From: Phenylobacterium sp. J367
Lineage (GTDB): Bacteria; Pseudomonadota; Alphaproteobacteria; Caulobacterales; Caulobacteraceae
Assembly: GCF_024699985.1 (NCBI RefSeq)
Contig: NZ_JAJONA010000001.1
Location: 868,001-932,000 of the forward strand
Direction: 5' to 3'
Length of the DNA: 64,000 bases
In this document: one piece after another, positions 30,831 to 36,733 of the stretch
How positions within the stretch are numbered: the stretch's first letter is position 1
How the letters are laid out: each line of letters starts with the position of its first letter
The notes under the pieces: generated by a model
What the model saw: the letters and a program-made list of their open reading frames with translations, nothing else
Databases searched by the model: none
What the model was told of the DNA's origin: nothing
Position numbers and translations under genes: made by a program

Positions 30831-31615
30831 TTAGACGGGCCGTCGGTCGAGCGACCACGTCCTGTAGGGCTCGTACTTCGAGCCCCCCAACAGAGGGCGG
30901 CGATCCGGATCGCCGCCCCTTCTATTTCCACCACATTGAACCCCGGCGGCACGCCGCGCTCGCGGACCGAAAGCGTGCCCGCGCCGACCGCGTAGGTCTT
31001 CCCGTCCCCGAACGGATAGGGCCAGGCGAACGGCGCGTGGATGTGGCCCGACAGAACGAGGTCGACGCGGGCCTCCGCGAAGGCCCGGGCCGCGGCCGTC
31101 CCGCCCCACACCTTCGCGGTCATGGGCCCGCCGATCATCTCCATCAGCGGATGGTGGCAGACCAGGATCCGGAAGCATTCGAGGGGCGACTGCTCGAAGA
31201 ACGTCACCGCCTCGCGCACCTGGCCGGCCGCGATCTGGCCCTTGGACCAGTTCAGCCGGGGCTGCGGTCCACGGGCGGTGTTGACCCCGCGCACCGCGAA
31301 GCCGCCACCGAGGTGGCTCTGCGCCCGGGCCGGGCCGATCGCCTTCTCGAAGCGGCGGAACGGGGCGAAGATGCGCTCCGCGACGGCGATGTAGGGGGCG
31401 TCGTGATTGCCGGGCGTGACAAGCTGCGCGCCCTTCAGGCCGGCCAGCCACTCGGCGGCGGCGGCGAATTCCACCTTCTCGCCGTAGCGGGTCAGGTCGC
31501 CGGAGACGATGGTCAGGTCGAAGCCGCCGGCGTTCACATAGTCCGCCGCGGCGGCCACCGCATGGGTGTTCTCGCCCCCGAAGTGGATATCCGACAGGTG
31601 CGCGAAGCGGATCAC
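30831..31615 (-). CDS. Metallophosphoesterase (frameshifted near C-terminus)
   Basis: Calcineurin-type phosphoesterase with the full metal set: Asp9/His11 in AHLSDIHFG, SGDLTRYGE, TPGNHD, LVCHHPLME and LSGHIHAPFAW. The arrangement is like CpdA/Icc-type or lipid-linked phosphodiesterases. One G is missing from the run at 30882-30887; adding it joins ALCWGG to SKYEPYRTWSLDRRPV and stops at 30831 for 261 residues. GTG start one base after the lipid-kinase stop, so it is the last gene of the operon driven from 32.9 kb. Substrate unknown; a phospholipid or cyclic nucleotide are both possible. Confidence 0.85.
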
Positions 31616-31616
31616 G

Positions 31617-32500
31617 TCAGAGATCCTTGGGGATCGCCAGCACGCGCACCAGGTCCGGCCGGTAGGTCACCTCGGTCAGCGATTTCAGGCGTACGGATTC
31701 CCCGTCGAGGATCGCCGGGATGCCGTCGGCCGCCCAAATCCGGGCGACCCGGCAGGTCTCCACCACCACATTGGGATCGTCGCGCCAGTCGCCGGTGAGG
31801 GCGTGGAAGCCCAGGCGGAAGGCGTCCATGGCGCCGCTGAGATCGAGGGCGGCGCATTCCAGGACCGGCTCGTCCTCGGACAGCGCCCGCGAGGCCAGCG
31901 GGCACATGATGGTGAGCGCCTCGGCCTTCTCCCGCGGCCCCTGGTCGAGCATGTAGCGCAGCCGCCCCGAGAAGGCCCGCTTGGCGGCGCGCCGGGCGCG
32001 CAGGAAGGCGAGCTTCGTCTTGCCGTGCCGGGCCGCCTCCCGGGCCGGCGCCCACAGCGCCGGCGAGCCGAAGATGCCGGCGACCAGGAACTTGTGGCCC
32101 TCCACCTCGCCGCCGCTCAGCATCCGCTCCTCGCCCTGGGCGAGCGCGATGGTCAGGGCGTCCTGCCAGGGGCGCTCGCCATAGATGGCGTGCGGCAGCA
32201 TGTTCATGGTCCCGCCGGCGAGCGGCGCCAGCACCGGTCCGGTGGGACCGCAGAGCTCGGCCGCGGCCCGCGCGGTGCCGTCGCCCGCCAGGATGACGAG
32301 AAGGTCCGGCGCCGCGTCCACCGCGGCCCGCAGGCAGTTGGTCAGGTCGTCCTTCTCCGGCGCGCAGACATGGGCGTCGACGCCATGGTCGGCGAAGATC
32401 TTCTCCACCTGCGCCGGCGCGTCGGGCCCGACGCTGCCGGAGGCGATGTTCGCCACCACTTCGACGCGACGGATCCGCGTCGTCCCCCCGATGTCGTCAT
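31617..32500 (-). CDS. Diacylglycerol/sphingoid-type lipid kinase domain protein (frameshifted at N-terminus)
   Basis: DAGK-catalytic-domain protein (YegS/LCB5 group) that would phosphorylate a lipid at the inner membrane. The nucleotide site is ILAGDGTARAAAELC (a GGDGT variant) followed by LAPLAGGTMNMLPHAIYG; the beta-sandwich end has FRLGFHALTG and DGESVRLKSL. One G is missing from a run near 32483-32488; with it the ATG at 32500 reads MTTSGGTTRIRRVEVVANIA into the body for 294 residues. That start lies seven bases after the preceding stop, supporting translational coupling in a three-gene stress operon. Caulobacteraceae make ceramides as well as glycerolipids, so either may be the substrate. 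Confidence 0.82.
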
Positions 32501-32507
32501 GGCGTCG

Positions 32508-32843
32508 TCAGCTGGGCGGGTTATCGGCCGCCGACTTGGCGGACTGGCCGGCGTCACGGATCGCCTGGCCGGCGTCGGAGGCGACGTCGCGCACGGCCGG
32601 CTCGGCCTTGTTGGCGGCGACGGCCAGATTCTGGTCGGCCACCGCGCCGGCGCGCGTGAACGAGCCGTTGAAGGCGGCCAGCCCCATCAGCGCCAGGCCC
32701 ACGGCCGCGGCGATGAAGGTGAAGGTCATCAGGATCGGGTGACGCTTGCGCGTCGCGCGCTCATCGCGCCGGCCCCGTTCGTAAGCTTCGCGCAGGTCGG
32801 CCTTGAGGTCGTCTGCACGCACGTCGTGGCGATCGCCAACCAT
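32508..32843 (-). CDS. Small stress-operon membrane protein, function unknown
   Basis: 111 residues: a charged N-terminus (DDLKADLREAYERGRRDERATRKRH), one membrane helix (ILMTFTFIAAAVGLALMGLAAF), then a likely extracytoplasmic helical tail rich in Ala/Asp (AEPAVRDVASDAGQAIRDAG). I do not recognise a named family. First gene of the operon with the lipid kinase and phosphoesterase, 34 bases after an EcfG promoter on the minus strand. Confidence 0.75.
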   Translation of the reverse strand: MVGDRHDVRADDLKADLREAYERGRRDERATRKRHPILMTFTFIAAAVGLALMGLAAFNGSFTRAGAVADQNLAVAANKAEPAVRDVASDAGQAIRDAGQSAKSAADNPPS

Positions 32844-32877
32844 GAGAGAGCTCCAGAAAGCGTGTCGTTTGCGGCGT

Positions 32878-32903
32878 AACGGGGCGCGCAGGCGACGGGT
32901 TCC
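32878..32903 (-). promoter_or_regulatory. EcfG-type stress promoter for the lipid-kinase operon
   Basis: On the minus strand GGAAC (32903-32899), 17 bases, CGTT (32881-32878), exact. The membrane-protein ATG at 32843 is 34 bases downstream. Its -35 box is three bases from the -35 box of the oppositely directed promoter. Confidence 0.8.
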
Positions 32904-32906
32904 GGC

Positions 32907-32932
32907 GGAACTGCTACGCTTGTACCCGCGTT
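32907..32932 (+). promoter_or_regulatory. EcfG-type stress promoter for the glycine-zipper lipoprotein
   Basis: GGAAC (32907-32911), 17 bases, CGTT (32929-32932), exact; the lipoprotein ATG is 36 bases downstream. Back-to-back with the minus-strand promoter. Confidence 0.8.
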
Positions 32933-32968
32933 AGCGTCCGCAGGGGACAACCAAGGAGAGCCCATCTC

Positions 32969-33313
32969 ATGCTCAAGCCATTGATCGCCCTCGCTGCGAC
33001 CGGCGTGCTTGCCGCCGCCTGCACGACGACTGGCAATGTTGAAGGTAATGCGGCCGGCGGCGCCGCCCTCGGCGCGCTTGCGGGCGCCGCCATCGGCGCG
33101 GTGTCGGGCGATGTCGGCGTCGGCACCGGCGCGGCGGTCGGCGCGGGCGTCGGCGCGGTCGCCGGTGCGGTGAAGGGTTGCCGCGAAGACGGCGGCTGCG
33201 GCGCTCAGCCCAACAACCGCCAGCAGTATTACGACGAGCGGGCCGGCCGCTATTACTACTATGACTCCGCGACCGGCCGTTACTACTGGTCCGACGGTTC
33301 GCCCCGCTACTAG
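32969..33313 (+). CDS. Glycine-zipper outer-membrane lipoprotein (17 kDa antigen-like)
   Basis: 114 residues. Lipobox LAAAC (Cys18) after a short signal, then a glycine zipper (AAGGAALGALAGAAIGAVSGD, continuing GVGTGAAVGAGVGAV), a two-Cys patch CREDGGC, and a Tyr-rich C-terminus (YYDERAGRYYYYD). This is the SlyB/17 kDa-antigen type, which sits in the outer membrane and is usually envelope-stress regulated. AAGGAGAG precedes the ATG by eight bases. A strong terminator follows. Confidence 0.85.
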   Translation: MLKPLIALAATGVLAAACTTTGNVEGNAAGGAALGALAGAAIGAVSGDVGVGTGAAVGAGVGAVAGAVKGCREDGGCGAQPNNRQQYYDERAGRYYYYDSATGRYYWSDGSPRY

Positions 33314-33326
33314 GCGGCGGCCAGAT

Positions 33327-33352
33327 GGAACGGCAAGGGCGGTCGGTGCGAT
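33327..33352 (+). promoter_or_regulatory. Near-consensus EcfG-type promoter overlapping a terminator
   Basis: GGAAC (33327-33331), 17 bases, CGAT (33349-33352): one mismatch in the -10 box. It is 38 bases before the OmpA-domain ATG but overlaps the hairpin of the previous gene, so it may be weak or accidental. Confidence 0.35.
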
Positions 33353-33365
33353 CCGACCGCCCTTT
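33337..33365 (+). terminator. Rho-independent terminator after the lipoprotein
   Basis: Perfect ten-base stem GGGCGGTCGG / CCGACCGCCC with a six-base loop (TGCGAT), followed by TTTG. Confidence 0.85.
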
Positions 33366-33390
33366 GTCGTGGGTGAAACGGGAGGGGTAC

Positions 33391-33840
33391 ATGAGCTTCA
33401 AGACATCGGCGGCCGCGGCCGTCCTGCTGGTGGGCCTGGGCCTGAGCGCCTGCGAGACCGTCAGTTCCGCCCGTGACCGGCTGGTCCGCGCGCCGGACCG
33501 CTGCGTCGACCGCACGGTCCAGATCTATTTCGAGCCAAACCAGGCCGAGGTGACCGACGAGGGTCGCGCGGTCATCAAACAGGCGGCGGACGACGCCCGC
33601 GGCTGCAAGGTGGGCAAGGTGGAGGTCACCGGCCTGGCGGACGCGGTCGGCGCGCCGGCCGACAACCTCGAGCTCTCCAAGCGCCGGGCCCAGTCGGTCA
33701 CAGCCGCGCTTGCCGCCGCCGGCCTGCCGGCCGCGGAGTTCGCGGTGGCCGCCGTGGGCGCGGCCGGCGCCGAAACCGCCGACGGGCGCGCCGCCCCGCT
33801 CCGCCGCCGTGCGGACGTGAAGCTGCACATCAGCCGCTGA
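33391..33840 (+). CDS. OmpA-domain lipoprotein
   Basis: 149 residues: lipobox LSAC (about Cys21), then an OmpA/MotB-like peptidoglycan-binding domain with VQIYFEPNQAEVTDEGRAVI, VTGLADAVGAPADNLELSKRR and RRADVKLHIS. The usual Asp/Arg contacts of the domain are recognisable, with GLADAVG in place of the more common GHTDSxG. GGGAGGGG lies six bases before the ATG. Expected to tether the outer membrane to the cell wall. It sits inside the stress island between EcfG promoters. Confidence 0.85.
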   Translation: MSFKTSAAAAVLLVGLGLSACETVSSARDRLVRAPDRCVDRTVQIYFEPNQAEVTDEGRAVIKQAADDARGCKVGKVEVTGLADAVGAPADNLELSKRRAQSVTAALAAAGLPAAEFAVAAVGAAGAETADGRAAPLRRRADVKLHISR

Positions 33841-34209
33841 GGCGGGGGGCGCTGCGGGTCAAGCGCACAAAGAAAAGGCGGGCCCCTTGGGACCCGCCGA
33901 AGTGTGCATCATCGAGAAAAGGGGTGCGGAGACGGCAGACTGGCATGATCACCAGTCTCAAGTCGGGGGGGCGTCGCCGCCTCCGCATACGTTAGAACAC
34001 CCTCCGCCCATTCGCGTTCCGGCAGGGCGTAAAAAAACTTCGAAAAAATTCGCCGGTCCGACGGCCTTTCCACATCCTCCTGAAATGGCTGAGCTTTCAA
34101 ACAAGCTGAGCCCTGGTGGGGTGGGTCGGGGAACGGGCTGTGGCGGCGATGCGTTAGGCCGATGGCGGGCGAGCAACACTCGCCCATGTCCGCAAGGGAC
34201 GCGAAGGCC
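33841..34209. other. Long non-coding gap with AT-rich core
   Basis: No convincing gene in 369 bases. It holds an imperfect hairpin after ompA-like (33877-33898, GGCGGG...CCCGCC, no U-run), a perfect seven-base hairpin AGACTGG-catgatca-CCAGTCT (33936-33957), an unusually AT-rich patch around 34029-34051 (AAAAAAACTTCGAAAAAATTC) in a 70% GC setting, and then the EcfG promoter at 34130. On the minus strand a near-match GGAAC-16-TGTT lies at 33997-34020. A small RNA is possible but not demonstrable by eye. Confidence 0.5.
34130..34155 (+). promoter_or_regulatory. EcfG-type stress promoter for two small membrane proteins
   Basis: GGAAC (34130-34134), 17 bases, CGTT (34152-34155), exact. The first ORF with a ribosome site starts 54 bases downstream. 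Confidence 0.78.
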
Positions 34210-34422
34210 ATGCGCAACTCGTTCGCCCCCCGGGGCGGCTTCGTGCTCGCGAAGACGCCCAGCTACCGGCAGCTCGCGCTGCGCCGCCGCCTCCTGGTGG
34301 TCGTCGCCGTGGCCGGGCTGGCGCTCGCCAGCGGGGTGATCGGTTCGCTGACCGCGCAGCCTGAGCGCGCCGATTCCGACCGGCCCTATGTGGGGCCGTC
34401 CAGTTACTTCCCGTCTGAGTAA
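34210..34422 (+). CDS. Small single-pass membrane protein, unknown
   Basis: 70 residues: basic N-terminus (MRNSFAPRGGFVLAKTPSYR, then QLALRRR), one helix (LLVVVAVAGLALASGVIGSL), short polar tail ending PYVGPSSYFPSE. No family recognised. ATG 34210 is chosen for AAGGGA ten bases upstream; in-frame ATGs at 34186 and 34162 exist, but 34162 would lie at the expected transcript start of the EcfG promoter. The next gene starts 12 bases after its stop. Confidence 0.65.
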   Translation: MRNSFAPRGGFVLAKTPSYRQLALRRRLLVVVAVAGLALASGVIGSLTAQPERADSDRPYVGPSSYFPSE

Positions 34423-34433
34423 GGAGCTCCCCC

Positions 34434-34742
34434 ATGGCGCTATCCACGCGCTACTCCCAACGTCCCACGATGAGCGCGACCCGCGCGCGGCAGGGGCGGC
34501 TCGGCCGCCACATCCTCTGGGTGCTGGTGTTCGGGCTGGCGCTGGTGGTGCTCGGCTTCTTCGCCGCCTATGCCTGGAAGTCCGGCGACCTCGCCTCGAC
34601 GGAGGTCCACAACGGCAAGCAGCCGGCCGACGCCCAGGCGTTCAACGCCCCCGAGCCGGCCGCCGTCAACACGCCTCCGCCGCTCGCCACCCAGCCGGGC
34701 AGCGCCCAGGGCGAGCCGCCCCCGGCCCCCGTCGGCCAGTAG
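34434..34742 (+). CDS. Small single-pass membrane protein with Pro-rich tail, unknown
   Basis: 102 residues: a basic N-terminus (RARQGRLGRH), one helix (ILWVLVFGLALVVLGFFAAYAW) and a Pro/Ala-rich probable periplasmic tail (APEPAAVNTPPPLATQPG). AAGGAG six bases before the ATG is a strong ribosome site. Second gene of the EcfG-promoted pair, closed by a strong terminator. Function unknown. Confidence 0.75.
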   Translation: MALSTRYSQRPTMSATRARQGRLGRHILWVLVFGLALVVLGFFAAYAWKSGDLASTEVHNGKQPADAQAFNAPEPAAVNTPPPLATQPGSAQGEPPPAPVGQ

Positions 34743-34764
34743 CCCGAGACCAAGTCGCCACCGG

Positions 34765-34798
34765 ACGGCCGCCCCCCGAGGGGCGGCCGTTCTTCTTT
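34765..34798 (+). terminator. Rho-independent terminator
   Basis: Perfect 11-base stem ACGGCCGCCCC / GGGGCGGCCGT with loop CCGA, followed by TTCTTCTTT. Confidence 0.9.
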
Positions 34799-34892
34799 GC
34801 CCGCATGCGCCAAAGAGCCAGTTGCGCCAAAGAGAAGGGGCGCCGCGTTGGCCGCGACGCCCCCTACCCCACCAGGAATTTGTGACTCCCGC

Positions 34893-35693
34893 TTAGGCGG
34901 CCTGCTTGGAGGCCTTGCGCGGGTGGAAGAACAGGGCCTGGCCGATCGCCGCTTTCACGGTTTCCGGCTGGAACGGCTTGGTGATCAGGAAGGTCGGCTC
35001 CGGACGCTCGCCGGTCAGCAGACGCTCCGGGAAGGCGGTGATGAAGATCACCGGCACGTCATAGCGCTGGAGGATGTCCTTCACCGCGTCGATGCCCGAG
35101 GAGCCGTCGGCGAGCTGGATGTCGGCCAGCACCAGGCCCGGCGTCTTGCGGGCCACGGCGTCGACCGCCTCGGTGCGTGTGGCGGCGATGTCGACCACCT
35201 GGTGGCCGAGTTCGCGGACCAGGGCCTCGATGTCGGCGGCGATCACCGGCTCGTCCTCAATGATCAGGACGTCAGTGGCCAGTTCCGCATCGATCTCGGC
35301 CTGCGCCTCGGCGATGAGCTTCTCGACCTCCGCGAAGTCGGTGCCCAGGATCTGCGCGGCTTCCGAGGGCGTGAAGCCCTCGAGCGCGGTGAGCAGGAAG
35401 GCCTGCCGCGACCTGGGAGCGATCCGCATCAGGCGGCGGGTGGTGTCGTCGGCGGTGATGTCGTCGTCCGCCGGTCCTTCGAGCTGGGCGCCGGAGGTGC
35501 ACCAGATCGCGTGGAACACATGGTAGAGCGCCACGCGCGGCGTCAGGTTGGCCTCCAGGACCCGCTCGCCGGCGGCGAGGGCCTCGAGGGCGACCCGGAC
35601 ATAGTGGTCGCCCGTCGTCTGATCACCGGTCAGGGCGCGGGCGTAACGGCGCACATAAGGTAGATGCGGCGCCAGACGGGCTAGAAGACTCAA
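34893..35693 (-). CDS. phyR: PhyR, anti-anti-sigma response regulator of the general stress response
   Basis: Sequesters the anti-sigma factor NepR when phosphorylated, freeing EcfG. 266 residues: a sigma-like N-terminal half (MSLLARLAPHLPYVRRYARA to about 135, with TPSEAAQILGTDFAEVEKL as the pseudo-sigma4 helix-turn-helix) and a receiver domain with acidic pair Glu146/Asp147, phosphoacceptor Asp191 in LVLADIQLADGSSG, Thr/Ala in FITAFPERLL and Lys in LITKPFQ. Start is TTG 35693, preceded by GGGAGGGG and matching the known PhyR N-terminus. It has its own EcfG promoter facing away from nepR. Confidence 0.97.
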   Translation of the reverse strand: MSLLARLAPHLPYVRRYARALTGDQTTGDHYVRVALEALAAGERVLEANLTPRVALYHVFHAIWCTSGAQLEGPADDDITADDTTRRLMRIAPRSRQAFLLTALEGFTPSEAAQILGTDFAEVEKLIAEAQAEIDAELATDVLIIEDEPVIAADIEALVRELGHQVVDIAATRTEAVDAVARKTPGLVLADIQLADGSSGIDAVKDILQRYDVPVIFITAFPERLLTGERPEPTFLITKPFQPETVKAAIGQALFFHPRKASKQAA

Positions 35694-35774
35694 GGGGAAC
35701 CCCTCCCGTTGTAGACATCGGAGCATGGCAGCCGCGGTCGGTCTCCCCCAACCGCGGCCATATCATGGTGCAAA

Positions 35775-35799
35775 AACGCCACGCGGGGGAACCGGTTCC
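35775..35799 (-). promoter_or_regulatory. EcfG-type promoter of phyR
   Basis: On the minus strand GGAAC (35799-35795), 16 bases, CGTT (35778-35775), exact. The -35 box is one half of the palindrome GGAACCGGTTCC. phyR starts 81 bases downstream. Confidence 0.82.
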
Positions 35800-35813
35800 C
35801 AAGATGATCTGTT
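35788..35813 (+). promoter_or_regulatory. Possible second EcfG-type promoter toward nepR
   Basis: The other half of the palindrome gives GGAAC (35788-35792), 17 bases, TGTT (35810-35813), one mismatch from consensus. The two -35 boxes overlap on opposite strands. Confidence 0.4.
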
Positions 35814-35839
35814 TTCCGCATCTTGTTCGCCGCGGGACG

Positions 35840-35865
35840 GGAACCTCACGACGGAGTCGGACGTT
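35840..35865 (+). promoter_or_regulatory. EcfG-type promoter of nepR-ecfG-phyK
   Basis: GGAAC (35840-35844), 17 bases, CGTT (35862-35865), exact; nepR starts 58 bases downstream. It implies positive autoregulation of ecfG. Confidence 0.85.
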
Positions 35866-35923
35866 GGGTGGCGACGAGGATGCAAAGAGGGGGCGGCCGC
35901 CGCGCGAGCGGGGCGCCGATGCC

Positions 35924-36109
35924 ATGATCGAACAACGCCCATCCGAGGAACGACGGAAGTCTTCCGCCGCGCTCGATGAAGCCCGCCTGCGCCAGCAGGC
36001 CATCGGCGTGCGGCTGCGTCAGATGTTTGACGAGATCGTCAACGAAGACGTTCCCGAGGAATTCCTCGAGATCCTCCGCCGCGCCGACAGCCGCTCGGAG
36101 AATGGCTGA
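35924..36109 (+). CDS. nepR: NepR, anti-sigma factor
   Basis: Binds and inhibits EcfG until displaced to phosphorylated PhyR. 61 residues with the NepR core helices: IGVRLRQMFDEIVNEDVPEEFLEIL (IGVRLRQMFDEIV, then VPEEFLEILRRA), flanked by disordered charged ends. Start ATG 35924 is set by homology size; upstream in-frame codons overlap the promoter. Its stop overlaps the ecfG start (TGATG), the usual coupling of anti-sigma and sigma genes. Confidence 0.95.
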   Translation: MIEQRPSEERRKSSAALDEARLRQQAIGVRLRQMFDEIVNEDVPEEFLEILRRADSRSENG

Positions 36110-36714
36110 TGTCGGAGGCCACCGAGAAGCGGCCGACGCGCGGCGCAACGGACGACAACGCCTTCAAGCGTGAGCTTGTCCAGCTGATCCCGCACCTGCG
36201 CGCCTTCGCGCGGACCCTGTGCGGAGACCCGGCGGCGGCTGACGACCTGGCGCAGGACGCCATGATGAAGGCGTGGGACGCCCGCGCCAGCTTCCAGATG
36301 GGCACGAACATGAAGGCCTGGACCTTCATGATCCTGCGCAACCAGTTCTATTCCGAGAAGCGCCGCTCCTGGCGCCAGAGCCAGCTCGACCAGGAAGCCG
36401 CCGAGCGGACCCTGGTGGCGGTGGACGACCCCGAAGCGCCCGTCGCCCTCGACGAGCTCCGCCAGGGTCTGGCCATGCTGCCGCCGGAACAGCGCGAAGC
36501 CCTGATCCTGGTGGGCGCCGGCGGGTTCGCCTACGAGGAGGCCGCCGACATCTGCAACTGCGCGGTCGGCACGGTGAAGAGCCGGGTCAGCCGCGCCCGG
36601 CGCGCGCTGCACGCCATCCTCGACGAGGGGAACTACCAGCGGGACGGCGCGGCCGCCGGGGACGCGATGCGGTCTATCCTGGCCGATGCCGAGCGGCTAA
36701 GCACCGTCCGTTGA
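36109..36714 (+). CDS. ecfG: EcfG/SigT, general stress response sigma factor
   Basis: ECF15-type RNA polymerase sigma factor, 201 residues. Sigma2 occupies about 20-85 (LIPHLRAFARTLCGDPAAAD, DDLAQDAMMKAWDARASF), sigma4 about 125-185 (LPPEQREALILVGAGGFAYE, then EEAADICNCAVGTVKSRVSRA as the helix-turn-helix). In Caulobacter it is called sigT. It recognises the GGAAC/CGTT promoters scattered through this region, including its own. phyK follows after 19 bases. Confidence 0.97.
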   Translation: MSEATEKRPTRGATDDNAFKRELVQLIPHLRAFARTLCGDPAAADDLAQDAMMKAWDARASFQMGTNMKAWTFMILRNQFYSEKRRSWRQSQLDQEAAERTLVAVDDPEAPVALDELRQGLAMLPPEQREALILVGAGGFAYEEAADICNCAVGTVKSRVSRARRALHAILDEGNYQRDGAAAGDAMRSILADAERLSTVR

Positions 36715-36733
36715 GGACGGGACCACGGCTGCG

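Noticed and set aside
33936..33957. Perfect hairpin AGACTGG/CCAGTCT as a tRNA or terminator
   Set aside because: No T-loop sequence, acceptor stem or CCA-like end for a tRNA, and no U-run for a terminator.
35691..35713. GGAAC followed by CGTT near the phyR start
   Set aside because: Spacing is only six bases, so it is not an EcfG promoter.
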